A stretch of 64,000 bases of DNA from Hypericum androsaemum (taxonomy: Eukaryota; Streptophyta; Magnoliopsida; Malpighiales; Hypericaceae): positions 18,534,671 through 18,598,670 of the forward strand of contig OZ023183.1 in NCBI GenBank assembly GCA_963995505.1. Reading direction: 5' to 3'. The notes beneath the pieces are model-generated. The model had not been told where the DNA came from. It worked only from the letters and a program-made list of their open reading frames with translations, and did no database searches. The translations under genes were made by a program, and so were the position numbers. Of the stretch, positions 1 to 11,339 are shown in pieces. Position 1 is the stretch's first letter. Every line of letters begins with the position of its first letter.

Positions 1-309
1 CCCTACCTACTGGCATTTCAGTATTTCTCGGACATTATAATTCATTTGCAATGACCAGGAAAGAGCATGGTTGCAGGTATGCATAGGAACAGAGGAAAGC
101 AACAACGCTAAAGGTGGGCAAAATGTGCATGAACGGTCAAATGACATCAATGCTATTAAGCAACATCTCTCAATCCAAACAACACCTTCAATCAATGCAC
201 AATCGTTTCAGCTAACGCTGTCTCGGCAAAACCCAAAGATAATCATGCACCAGAAGCTGCAAATCACCAAGAAGGTAACTAACTAATCAGATAGCTATAA
301 CTAATTAAC

Positions 310-851
310 CTCGCTGCAGGCTAACATTGGCTCCGGCGCTCACGCTCCTAAGCCGCTGGATAATCTCATCCGTTATCCTCCGTTTGACCTCGGGGGGCAG
401 CTCAACCGCCGCCTGCTCCCTAAACACCTCTTCCTCCTTCAGCTCCTTCATCTATTATGAATCCGTACCATCATCATTTTAAACGGTCTAATTGACTAAA
501 AATGGAAAGAAAAAAAAAAGACAAACAAGAGCTCCTCCTCACCAATTGAATCAGCCGGCGAGGCTCGTTCTCGCGTCGAATCCGAATCGACTCCTCCATC
601 CTCCTAATCTGATCCGTCGTGTACTTAACACCTACTCCATAGACAAAAAAAAATCAAAACCTAAAACCAAAACCAAACGGCGGGGGCTGACGGAGGCCGT
701 TACCGTCGGAGAAGTCGTCGCCGGGGTAAACGTAGAGGAAGCCGTAGATGGAGCGGAGGGCGATCAGAGCGACGACGATGTTGACCGAGCAAACAATGAG
801 AGTAGTTTTCTTGTACGAGCATCCCCATTTGCTTCCTCCTCCCCTGGCCAT
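310..851 (-). CDS. Small single-pass membrane protein, uncharacterised plant family (3' end outside window)
   Basis: Three exons read on the minus strand: 851-704, 631-543 and 451-310, each bounded by GT/AG and joining in phase (148, 89 and 142 nt). The protein starts MARGGGSKWGCSYKKTT, followed by a hydrophobic stretch at about residues 18-40 that would be one membrane-spanning segment with a basic cytosolic N-terminus. The rest is a charged, probably helical tail rich in Glu, Arg and Lys. The third exon ends CGA G before a GT donor, so at least one more exon should lie left of base 1; reading through that donor would instead stop two codons later. I recall the layout from conserved plant proteins of unknown function but cannot name a role. 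The start is the first ATG of the open frame and precedes the hydrophobic segment directly. Confidence 0.7.
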
Positions 852-1454
852 CTATATCTCCTCCTCCTCTCCCTCTCCCTCTCCCTACACCTCACCACAC
901 GCTACAATTTCCCCTGCTTTTGGGGACGAGCGAGCGATTGGGGTTTTATTAGGACTTTGGGATTCTGGATTAGATTGATTAATAACTGTGTGTGTGTGTT
1001 TTACATTCGGTTGTCCACTTGTTCTTCGTTAATTACTGTTTATAATTATTTCTTTTTTTTTAGAATTATTACTTTGTTTGGTGGACTTCCTCTCTTTCGG
1101 GACCATCATTAATTGGGGTGTTTTTACCTTTCGGGAATTCTTGCACCGGTCTTTGACTTTTCGGTGAGAAACTGCTTACATCTTTTGATCTCTGTTAGTT
1201 TAGTCGAATTTTATTTAATAACTGCTCTTTTAATAATATTTTTAAATTTTGTAATATTTTAAAGAGAATCAAGTCTTCTAGGGCTTAAATCAAACTTGAT
1301 TTACAACTTACATTGTACCTTTTTTTTTCATTCCCTAGTTTATGTCCATTCCGACCTCTCTAGAAACACATTCTTTTTATGGGACCAGATTGAGTATGAA
1401 GAGGAGTCCTTCCCATCGTATAGATCAAACAGGACAAGCGCTTGTCACCGGTGG

Positions 1455-2115
1455 CATTATTGTAAAAAAGTGGTATGGCTGGTCAACTGATAATGGTATG
1501 CTTGAGTAGGCATAAATAGTCGATTTCTACTGTAAAAAAGTGGTATGGCTGGTCAACTGATAATGGTATGCTTGAGTAGGTGATAATTGTATGGTATGCA
1601 TGATCAAGTGTTAGTGGTACGCCTGGTCAAGTGTTAATGGTACGTCTGGTCAACTCATAATGGTATACCACGTGAGATAAAAACGGTATACCTGTGAGGT
1701 AAAAATAGTATCCTCACCGGAGTACCACACTGGCGGAAGCCTGAGCTCGTCGTCCGAGGCTTCCAAGAGGTATCCGAGCTCAGACAACAATGACTCTCCC
1801 TCCGACGAAACATCTGTCGTCGGAGCGAGTATCTCCTCCTCCAGACTCCTCATCACGAAGTTCAGCCCTATGGACTGTCGCTTCCTCCGGCCCGTCCAGT
1901 GTTCCGTCGAGGACGTCCTCCCCCTAGAGCCCATTCGCCCATGAACCAAAAACGCATCATATAGCTTAGAGAGAGAGTGGGGAAAAAAGGAGGAAGATGA
2001 GTATGAGACCAAAATACTCTTGGGATCATATGCGTGAATTTTCTACCGTCAGATTTCTAAGCGTACCTAATCATCAAAATTTATGGTCTAAATTTGACTC
2101 TGACTATCTTGACCA
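1455..2115 (-). mobile_element. Gene-fragment element, copy 1 (minisatellite + ORF fragment + conserved tail)
   Basis: Read on the minus strand the order is a conserved tail (about 2115-2020), an open frame (2012-1650, 120 codons) and a degenerate minisatellite (about 1700-1460). The tail contains the stretch read on the plus strand as CCTAATCATCAAAAT followed by an ATGG-T/A-C-AAATT block, which recurs near 20790-20840. The open frame has an acidic middle (SSEGESLLSELGYLLEASDD) and reads like a piece of a nuclear-protein gene, but I do not recognise the source. The minisatellite includes a perfect 50-bp direct duplication, 1461-1510 and 1531-1580. The same three-part order recurs at 19.5-20.85 kb with a different ORF, so I read both as one element family carrying unrelated fragments. 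No clear terminal repeats or target duplication were found. Confidence 0.45.
1461..1580. repeat. Perfect 50-bp direct duplication in minisatellite
   Basis: Bases 1461-1510 and 1531-1580 are identical and are separated by 20 bp of unrelated sequence. Up to about 1700 further degenerate units with the core TGGTATGC / TGGTCAA follow. On the opposite strand the unit resembles the CATGCCATT minisatellite at 19.5-20 kb. Confidence 0.85.
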
Positions 2116-2635
2116 ACTTTGTGAACTCCGTACTTAATCCCACGCTCTTCTTGATGGACTACTCTTATCATAAAAAAATTAGGGATAAATGTGACTTTTT
2201 TTAAAATGTAAGATATGACCATGCATGATAGAAGATTTGTACAAACTATATGAAAATTATCTATACAAAAATTATTTGTGAAAATTTTATATCCAAAAAA
2301 TTACAGAGTGCGACTAGTTCTTTTGGAAAAAATCAAAGGTTAAAATAAATTCACCACTTTCGCAATAATTATTAACATGTTAATCTCAACGTATCTCCTC
2401 AAACGAAATTCATCTTGTCAAAATTTGTAAGTATTTTGATTTTGTCCAAGTGCGATTATATGAGGTCATGTGACAATAATAATAAGTAAGAGATCAATCC
2501 GTTCTAATATCATATTGGAGTCACCATATCTATCCCAAAATTTTAGGGTAATATATATGTCTAATTTTCTGTACTTATAGTCAAACTCACCCTAATTACA
2601 GCTACTGTAATAATCTCAACGTATATATTAATACG

Positions 2636-3110
2636 ATGGTGAATAAATGTCCCGTCATTTCCATCGGGTATGGATTGGGCACGGAATGCTCAGATTCTGA
2701 ACCGTTCGGAATGAAGATACGCGGAGACTTTTTTGCAAATGCGCTAAAATACGGGAACCAAAATGAAAAAAGCCACGCAGAAACGCATGCCGGATACAAA
2801 TGCCATTATCACATAACTGCGTATGCCAGTATCACATAACTGCGCATGCCAGTGTGACCTTTTTGCAAAAATGCTAAAATATGGAGGACCAAAATGAAAA
2901 AAACTACACACGACATTATGATCAACGGGGACTTGCCACTGTCACAAATACACATGCCATTATCACATAACTGCGCTTGCCATTATCGCATAACTACGCT
3001 TGCCACTGCAGTCTCCCTTCACTCCAAACCGTCCGAAATCGATTCCTTCACTCCGTGCTCAATCCACTCCCATTTCCATCGGCAAGCCTGTGACCAGGCC
3101 GTTGTTGGTT
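2636..3110. repeat. Degenerate CATGCCATTATCACATAAC repeats with internal duplication
   Basis: Two related 40-bp blocks (TTTTTGCAAA...GCTAAAATA...ACCAAAATGAAAAA) lie about 136 bp apart near 2730 and 2860. Around them are five or six degenerate units of the type ATGCCATTATCACATAACTGCG. The unit is related to the minisatellites at 1.46-1.7 kb and 19.5-20 kb. No gene is visible. From 3110 to 3750 I see only AT-rich unique-looking DNA. Confidence 0.6.
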
Positions 3111-3767
3111 GTAAATTATTCTCGCTCGATGATTATTCTGTGATATGAAATTATCAATAAGGATACTTAAAGGCTAAAGCTGATATAAATTTCGTGTAAT
3201 TTGCGAGCCGACTAACAATAATGGCACCCTCAAATTTGTTTATTGATTTCTATCTCATCCTCCAATTTTATCAATTATCCATCTCAATGTGATGTGCTTA
3301 TCCTATACCTGACACTCGTCCTTGTTAGATGTTGGCTTATCGCTGTGGAGGATTATTTAAAAGATATATATGAATCATACACTAATTCAATATGATATTT
3401 AACTTGGACTAAACTTGTTATTCAACTTCAATTTATAAATTTCTGATTAAATTAAAATATTTTTCTATATCCAAATTGAAAATTGCACCGGGCACATAAA
3501 AAAGCAATGTGAAATATTCTGGGTTTAAACCTAACAGATGTAAATAACTATTGGAAGAGTGATTTCCTAAAATAGAGCCGATAGTGTTTGCCTCCAATTC
3601 TGCACGGTTTGACCCTCCGCATCGTTTTCATCCACCCGACTGCGAAAGACCTAATCACAAACCGCCACATCAAGACTCAATCTGGGCACAACGGTAATCA
3701 AGTCCCAATCCAAAGCCTGTAAATTCAGAATGCCTTCTGTTAGTGGTTATCCCGCCCGTGGCAGTCT

Positions 3768-4486
3768 TTTAAAAAAAATAAAGCTAGAACTTCATATTAA
3801 TCATTAGAATCGTACAAAAGGAGCAATTGGAGCTCATGAGGGGAGTTATGAACCACCTCCCGTAAGTTCGTCCCTAATCTAGACTCCTTAGCAAGCCAAT
3901 CCGCTACACGATTAGATAACCGAGGGACATAAGCAACATGACAACTTTAAAAGATTGATTTGGACTTCCAATGCAAGCAATTCGATATTTCACTCGATTG
4001 TAGAAGAGGAACTGTTGAGGAAGTCAACCAAGATCTTGCAATCGGACTCAATAACAGTCTTGGTGAAACGAAAGTGTTGCTGAAGTAAGGAAACAGCTTC
4101 ACAAATAGCCAAAACATCAGCCTCAATGGTCGTACTAGCCTTATGTGTGGAAGTAGAAACGTCCACTGGACTGCCCGTATGGTTTCTGCAGACCACCGCA
4201 CAACCAGCCAATTCAGATTCGGCTGTCCACGATGCATTTACATTAAGCTTGAATGTACCCACATCTGGGGGGCGCCAGCATTGTGAGACCTCAACTGGCG
4301 GAGGGGCTCGAGGTCCACGAAGTGAAGACAACTCCATTATCTTGTAACTTGCACATCTCCAAGCCAAATCAGAAGCACAGATTTTATCTTCAAACACGCT
4401 TTTGCCTTGCTAACCAAATTTGCCAGCAAAAGAAGGCAATATGCTGAATCAAGTAGGTCTGATCCGCAAATTCCAGGGTGGGATGT
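3768..4486 (-). pseudogene. 5'-truncated LINE with broken RNase H domain
   Basis: The minus-strand frames encode the C-terminal RNase H-like domain (RVT_3 type) that ends plant L1-like LINE ORF2. Recognisable blocks are a W...P..GTFKLNVNASW strand, a VVCRN turn, an EA..AI.EAV helix and VIESDCK.LVDFLN. The last part (HVAYVPRLSNRVADWLAKE) lies in another frame downstream of an in-frame stop at about 3990, and an earlier frame change separates the upstream FFCWQIWLARQ-like segment. The piece is bounded by a 14-bp direct repeat GCCCGTGGCAGTCT at 3754-3767 and 4487-4500, the expected target-site duplication of target-primed reverse transcription. The 3' end on the minus strand is an A/T-rich tail ending in TTTAAA. 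At least two frameshifts make it non-functional. Confidence 0.85.
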
Positions 4487-4555
4487 GCCCGTGGCAGTCT
4501 GATAAATAATTGTTGCTAGAGTTTCACATTTCAAGAACTTATCATCTCAGTTTTA

Positions 4556-5512
4556 AAATAAAGGTAAATTACCTTCAAGCCTCTGATATATGTCATAATT
4601 ACTAGTAAGATCTCGGTTATCTGAAAACTAATTTTTTTGTCCCCACTCTTTGTTTAAATATTGGTCTCGGATTCCTGGCTGACGTTAGCAGTCATTTTTT
4701 TCATTTTTTGTCCTGTGAAATGACCTTTATACCTTTTAACAAAAAAATAAAAAAGGGACCTTCTTTAACATTGGAACACTAAGAACAACCAAAAACAAAT
4801 TAATTAGGATAAATTACTCCCTAGTCCTTGGTATTTGGTCATCCTCCTCCTAGGGTCCCTGCATTTCTAAAATCCATGCTGACGTCCCCCGTCTTTGGTT
4901 TTAGAAACTCTCGAGTCCCTCACTGACGTCATCGGCTCTTTTTTATTTTTGGTCATAGAAATGACCAAAATACCCTTAAATAAAAAATAAAAAAATTTAC
5001 ATTCTTCAACCTTTGACCAAGAACACCAACAACCAAAAACCAAAAACCAACCCAAAAATAAGATCAAACTAACTAAAATAAAAAATACAACCAAGAACAT
5101 CAATAACAAAAAAAAACTTAATTAACTAATGACCAAATTAAATTTAGAATGAACCCTAAGACGACGAGTTGACGCCGGCATTTCAGCTCCTCGATTTATT
5201 GTGGTTGGTCTTTGAGATCTGGCCTGTTGTAAAAGCAGACACATCAGCACCTGGCGTGTGCATTTCAGATCTAGCCAGAAGGTGTTGTAATTGGTGTTGA
5301 TTTTTGAGTTTGGGTTGATGTTAATTATTAGAGTATTCTTAGTGTTCTAGAGGTTAAAAAATGTGCAATTTTTTGTTCACTGGTATAAAGGCTAAAAAAT
5401 AAAAAATGATCGTTAACGTTAACTAGGAATCCGAGACCAACATTTCTCCAAAGAGAAAGGACGGAAAAATAAATTTTCAAATGACAAAGACCTGAAAATA
5501 ATTTGCCCTTAA
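4556..5512. mobile_element. Non-autonomous DNA element with long terminal inverted repeats (MULE-like)
   Basis: Bases 4560-4740 and the reverse complement of 5370-5512 align over more than 120 bp. Shared landmarks are GG-AAATTA-CTTCA near the outer end, the exact block TGGTCTCGGATTCCT in the middle and a T-rich/CCTTTATACC block at the inner side. Inside lies a second, shorter relative of the same repeat (4800-4980, with CTGACGTCATCGGCTC and ATGACCAAAATACCCTT). No transposase frame is present. Long inverted repeats without coding capacity suggest a Mutator-like non-autonomous element; I could not define an exact target duplication. Confidence 0.55.
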
Positions 5513-5763
5513 ATTAATCGACCGATGATCCGGGTACCGATATAAACCATAGATAAACTCTGAACGCGACCGCAGACAATCGAACACCCCCTCCCTCCAT
5601 TCTGACCCCCTCCCACTATCTCCTCATAAATCTGAAATCAGGAAAAAAATAGAAGAACCCCTCCGAAGCTGGGTCTCGCTCACATCGGAAAGAAGCGGTT
5701 AACCCGTCTTCTTGGAGTTTCTGAGAAAGAAAAAAAGGAAAAGGAAGAAGAGAGATTGAGGAA

Positions 5764-8188
5764 ATGTGGGGAGTAGGTGGGAGGTACAATTGGGGAAGGA
5801 AGGAGAGGGGAAGGGAAGGAGTGGTGGTGGTGTTCGCATGGATGCTAAGCCAGGACAAGCACGTGAGGAGCTACGTCGATCTCTACTCCTCCCTCCGCTG
5901 GAATTCCCTCGTCTGCCACTCCCAAATCCTTAATATGTACGTCACCCTTAGGGTTTTGAATCCGATCTGTAATTGGGTTTGGGCGTTGGGGTTTCGGGGT
6001 GGTGGTGTTTGACTTTGGGCCCGGGAATTGTTCATTTGCAGGTTCTTTCCGGACAAGGCGGAGGCCCTGGCGCTTGACATTCTCAAACAACTCGTCGAGG
6101 TTTGTGTATACTCGTCGGGCTTTAGTTTAAGGCGATGGCTGAGCAATCTGATTAGTGGAATTCGCTGTCGGTTTGAGTGTTGAGCTGCAGTTTTGTGTTT
6201 TGATTCCCTGCTTCATTCTACAGGAGCTAAAGGTTAGGCCATGCCCTGTAGTGTTTGCTGCTTTTTCGGGTGGCCCGAAAGCCTGCATGTACAAGGTTCT
6301 CCAGGTGAACTAGGATATACTTTTCTGTCGTAGAGGCATCACGTTTAGCTCTGGCGTTGAACTATGCTCTTATAAGTAATTTGGTGTTTTCCTGTTTCAG
6401 ATTCTCGAGGGAAAAAGTGAAGTGCAGTTGAATCTGGTACGCCAATTCCAAGCAGTTTAGAGCTCATAATAGATGTACCATTTGGCTCTTAAGTTGCCAG
6501 CTTTCCCAACTGTCATCGCTGGGTGGAAATGCGGTTCAACTGATTATCAATTGATTAACACATATCTGATAGGGTTGTTTTGAGTCAATACATGCGGGTT
6601 TGAGATGTCAAGCATGACGTTCTTGAAGCATTTGAAATTCTACTGGGATGTCCTTAAGCACTTTGAAGCTCTTTTCTTTGTTTCAGTTCTTTTGTTGTTG
6701 ATTTTTGTGTATCTTTTATGTCTCAAGGATGACTGCCGACTGGTTAGGGACTGCATTGCGGGCCACGTATATGACTCAAGTCCGGTAGATTTTGTCAGTG
6801 AGTTGGGAAGCCGATTTGTTGTTCACCCATCTGTTCTGAATATGTCAAATCCTCCCAAATTCCTGTCCTGGATTGCAAATGGCATTAGTGGTGGCCTTGA
6901 TGCTCTCTTCCTCACCAGATTTGAATCTCAGCGTGCTGAGTATTGGCAAACACTATATGCCTCCGTGGTAAATATAACACTTACCAAAAATCTTTGACTT
7001 TCTATAAAAAATTGGATGGTTGAAACAGATGGAGCATTTCTATGCTGCAAGACTTCTGCTACAATTCGGTTTCTTCATTTTTGCAGACCCTGGGGGCGCC
7101 TTATCTGATCCTTTGCTCAGAGAGTGACGATCTAGCTCCTTATCAAGTTATCTGCAATTTTGCATGTAGACTACAAGATCTCGGGGGTGATGTGAAACTG
7201 GTGACAATGAATGACTCGCCTCATGTAGGTCTGTATCTCAGATTCTCTCTCTCGGCAATCACGTGTTTTCATGTCTATCTTTTCTGAGCTTTGGTAGGGG
7301 AAGATGTTGTGGTCAAACTTGTTCTGGATTTGTGCATCATGATGTTTATTCCTTCTGTGGTATGACCGATTTACGTCACTGGTATTCTGGTCACTGTGTT
7401 CAAAAGGTTCCGAAACTTGTTTATCTTTAAATTAAGACCAACAAAGATGGACACGGTGCATTTATATGTGTAAGAGACTTGGTTTTATAACTATTAGGTA
7501 CAGTAGGTTATTAGATTTGCCTTTTGCATCGTATATGATGATTTATCAAGTTTTTGCTCTCTCTCGATCAGATGCTAGATGGTCAGAGCAGCCTTTTTAC
7601 TGTCTTGTTTCTCATCTTAGGTTTAGCTTGGATCTGAGACTTGTGTGCATAAGATCGATTGCAACTCCATAACATCCTCATTTTTGGTCCAATGTGGATA
7701 TCTCTGTTATTGCAGGTCATTATCGCGTTTATCCAGTTGACTACAAGGCTGCTGTTACTGAGCTTCTCGGTAAGGCAGCTACAGTTTATTCCAGAAGAAT
7801 TCAGAACCTTGAAGGAGAGAAAATGGGACTTGAAGGTTCGCATGATGAGATTTCTGAGCCAATATCTGAATTGCGAAATGCAGCAGCCGGCCTGAACCAG
7901 AGCTTTCGGGGATTTTCGATTCCCCCTATCGATCATTTTGTCGTGCCAAGCTCGGTGGCCTATTACGAAGGTAGAGACACAGGGTCCTTTGAAAATGAAC
8001 GAAAAGAAAGCCTAATCCCTCTGTGCAGCCCTCCAGCCACAGATCCGCATGGAGTTCTTGGCCAAATGCTGTTTGACGTTTGCGTACCCAAGAATGTGGA
8101 AGATTGGGACATAAAATCATCTGCCTCTTCATCAAGGAGGCACACGGTATTTAATCCCATCAGGTGCATTCGGCGCTCAAGATTATAA
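5764..8188 (+). CDS. DUF829 / TMEM53-like alpha/beta-hydrolase-fold protein
   Basis: Seven exons: 5764-5936, 6042-6099, 6224-6304, 6401-6436, 6728-6967, 7087-7228 and 7716-8188, all with GT/AG borders and compatible phases, give 400 residues. The N-terminus (MWGVGGRYNWGRK, then VVVFAWMLSQDKHVRSYVDLY) is typical of plant DUF829 proteins related to animal TMEM53 and to Arabidopsis At3g19970-like proteins. FSGGPKA at residues 91-97 sits where alpha/beta hydrolases carry the nucleophile elbow. SESDDLAPY and SPHVGHYRVYP supply the usual Asp and His regions. The C-terminal 130 residues after the domain are low-complexity and less conserved. Exon 4 is a 36-nt micro-exon. The biochemical activity of the family is not established in plants; animal TMEM53 is a nuclear-envelope protein. 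The first ATG follows a C/T-rich leader and directly precedes the conserved N-terminus. Confidence 0.88.
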
Positions 8189-8704
8189 TTCCTCCCGTCG
8201 ACAGAGTTGGAGAGCAGACTGGTGTGAATATTAACTTGGCTTGCCGGATCTACCAGAGGACGATCCGTGTCGTACGGGATTGAGCATGGCGGAAGAGAAT
8301 CTGAGGGTCTTGAATGTGTAAGTTTTGCTGTAAATTAACCAAATAAAGAGGAAGAAGATTGTCATTGTTTATGATGGTGTCTGGTAGGCCGTCTCTGTAA
8401 CTGAAGTGTACAGCGAACTTGGGCGGCAAAGATACTCTTTTAACTTGGCGGCAAACGCTCCTAACTGTACCCAGTCTACCAGAGAATCTTTTCTTCCCAA
8501 TTCCTAACTTTGTGCTATTTGTTTCGGCTCGTCTATGATCCTAGAGGAGAACGAACTATTTTTCATATTTCCAAAGAAAAAAGGAAATTAAATATGATTG
8601 TGTTTAGGGGTAAAGCTCTTTAACTTGGCGGCAAGCGCTTTTTTAGTATTCTTTGTCCCTAAATTAGATATGATTTCTTTAAAAAAATATGATTTCTTTT
8701 TGAG

Positions 8705-9660
8705 TGAAACCTATCAACTTCATGAAATGATCACGAATAGAAGGATTATATCAAGGAAACATTTCAGCTGTGTCGGCGGAGAGCCATAGAAACTGGCATC
8801 TGCACCAGGTAAGATACAAGACGTAGTAAAGGAATGTGCAGTCACATTAGCTTCACGCCTGATGAAAACAAGGCAGAAGTCCTCGAGTCCCGTCACTAAC
8901 TGTTGGCAGTCCGCCACAACTGTAGCCAAGTCACTCCGGTCTAGTGCTACACGATTCAGTGCTTGGATTACCGGTAGGCAGTCCGACTCGAAGATTACTT
9001 TAGTAGCACCGAAACTCAAGGCCGGTTCAACACCATGTTTAACACCAAGAGCCTTCAAAAGGGTTGGATGAGAAAACCGAAGGGAGGTTTCGACCAGAAG
9101 TAGCAAGAAACTGACCTGATCAATCACGGAGAACTGTTCTCACTTTACCTCCACCCGTTTCCGCCAATCCCGCATCTGAATTCACCTTCAACCACCCTTG
9201 CGGAGGGCAGGACCAATGTTGAGTAGCTCTCGGACCCGCAGCTTCCGGACGTGGGTTAGCAGCAAGATAGTCGCTCAAAAAATTGAGCGCCCGGGACACC
9301 ATCAATGGCACATCGAGAGGTACATCGGCGTTGAAAACCAAGTGGTTCCGGACCTTCCATATTGCCCACAGTAGAGCCACCCACGTACCTCTCATTTCCA
9401 CGTTCATTCCGGTCAACATAGTGGCCACCGTACCCTAGAATGAGTCAACAATAATACCCTCTAAACTGAAACCATAATTAGACCATATAGAGCTAAGAAC
9501 GGGGCAGTGTAGGAAGATTATTATCTAGTGCTCGCCACAAGAAGATTTTCAGTCTAGGAGGACAATGTAGCTGCCAGCATAAAGAGCAGAGGTTGGCCGA
9601 GCTAGTAGTATGAGAGGAGTGAACCGTTGTCCGTTACAGTCTGTCGAAATCTATATGATC
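8705..9660 (-). pseudogene. LINE 3' fragment: zf-RVT remnant plus RNase H domain
   Basis: Read on the minus strand the order is a zf-RVT-like segment near 9560-9420 (CWQLHCPPRLKIFLWRAL, then CGEH..IIFLHCPVLSSIW), a linker with ALLWAIWKVRNHLVFN (near 9380), and an RNase H-like RVT_3 domain (WLKVNSDAGL, then VIFESDCLPVIQALN and FIRREANVTAH). The domain is split over several frames and carries at least two in-frame stops in the zf-RVT part. This is the standard 3' end of a plant L1-like ORF2, 5'-truncated on insertion and then decayed. I could not find a convincing target duplication. It fills the gap between the DUF829 and dehydrogenase genes and has no link to either. Confidence 0.8.
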
Positions 9661-9971
9661 ACTCGATTTTCATGTTAATATAAAAATCTTAAAAATAATC
9701 GATTTCATTCTTTTTTCAATAACAAAAATGGTGATTCAGTAAAAAAAAATATAACTTGGTAAAAAAGCTCTTCTTTTTTTTATCATTTAAAATAAGCTCT
9801 TTAAAAAGTTTGACCGAGTTGGAAGAGCGTGTTTGATAGTTCACAACTACCGTTACTAGATCTAAAAAGTCTGGGGGGCTTGCTCCGCTGGCAGTATCAA
9901 CTTCCAAACAGATCCCTAAGTTATTCTGCGGGGTCCACAAAAAGTCAACCCGACCCGACCCGACTAGGAAC

Positions 9972-11336
9972 ATGAAAGTGGTGGTAACCGGCGCGTCTGG
10001 CTACTTCGGCGGGAGGCTCTGCCACGCGCTCCTCAAGCAGGGCCACTCCGTCCGCGCCTTGGTGCGCCCCACCAGCGACCTCTCCGGCCTCCCACTCGCC
10101 ACCGCCGGCGAGTCCTTCGAGCTGGCACACGGCGACGTCACCGACTACCGGTCACTCCTCGACGCCTTCTCCGGCTGCCAGGTCATCTTCCACGCCGCCG
10201 CCCTGGTCGAGCCCTGGCTCCCTGATCCCTCCAAGTTCTTCTCCGTAAGCTCCAATTACTTAAAACAAAGAAATATCCTCTTTTATTTTCTTCTAATTTC
10301 ATGGGAACGGTGAATTAGGTCAACGTGGAGGGGTTGGAGAAGGTGCTAGAAGCGGCCAAGGAGACGGATACGGTCGAGAAGATCATCTACACGTCGTCGT
10401 TTTTCGCGCTTGGATCCACGGACGGGTATATCGCCGATGAGAAGCAGGTTTTTCTTAAATAATCCCGAATTTTAGGGTTTACTTTCTCCTTTTTCTGTTA
10501 ATTATAGTTTCGCGGTTGGTTGGTTACAGGTACACCGAGAGGAGTTCTTCTGTTCAGAGTACGAGAGGTCGAAGGCGGCGGCAGACAAGATCGCGATGCG
10601 GGCTGCGGCGGACGGGTCGCCGATTGTGGTGGTCTACCCGGGCGTCATTTACGGGCCGGGCAAGGTTACTACGGGAAACATCGTCGCCAAATTGGTAAGC
10701 TAAGTTTCGTAGCCATAGGTAGAAGTAGAGTAGAGTGTTTGTAATTGATCCAGCAGATGATGGTGCTTGATTGATTTCTTTCGGTTTCAGCTGATTGAGC
10801 GGTTCGCTGGGCGGTTACCTGGATATATAGGCTCTGGTACTGATAGATACTCATTTAGTCATGTTGATGATGTGGTGGAAGGTCACATTGCTGCTATGGA
10901 GAAAGGCGGTTTGGGCGAGAGATATCTTCTTACAGGGGAGAATGCATCATTCAGGCACGTCTTTGATTTAGCCGCAATCATCACTGGAACAAGAAAACCG
11001 ATTTTTTGCATTCCGTTAGGGGTCATTGAAGTTTATGGAAGGATGCTGGTTCTATTCTCTCGAATCACAGGAACGCTACCCCTCATCAGTCCTCCGGTAA
11101 GCCTATTTCACCGCTCGCTTACTTACCGACGTGATTTACAGCTCAGATGGTTGCTTAAGGAGTTGTGTTTTTCGTTTTCCTGGTTGATGGAGCAGACAGT
11201 GCAAGTCTTGAGACACCAGTGGGCATACTCTTGCGAGAAGGCGAAAATTGAGCTGGGATACAAACCTCGAAGCCTGAAGGAAGGACTTGAAGAAATGCTC
11301 CCGTGGTTGAAGAGCTTGAAGATGATAAAATACTAA
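9972..11336 (+). CDS. FLDH: NAD(P)-dependent SDR, farnesol dehydrogenase-like
   Basis: Five exons (9972-10244, 10319-10447, 10530-10694, 10791-11096, 11196-11336) give 337 residues, close to the 344 or so of Arabidopsis FLDH. It is an extended short-chain dehydrogenase/reductase with an epimerase/dihydroflavonol-reductase-type fold. TGASGYFGG at residues 6-14 is the dinucleotide-binding glycine motif, GDVTD lies near residue 53, YTSS at 115-118 contains the catalytic Ser, and YERSK at 145-149 is the catalytic Tyr/Lys pair. FLDH oxidises farnesol to farnesal in farnesyl recycling and influences ABA signalling in Arabidopsis; assigning that substrate here is inference from overall resemblance, and other extended SDRs are possible. 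Exon 1 is much richer in G and C than the rest of the gene. The start is the first ATG, immediately before the nucleotide-binding strand KVVVTGASG. Confidence 0.85.
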
Positions 11337-11339
11337 GCG

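Noticed and set aside
492..1112. 206-codon plus-strand frame over the first gene
   Set aside because: Opposite to the well-supported spliced minus-strand gene; low-complexity and without any recognisable motif.
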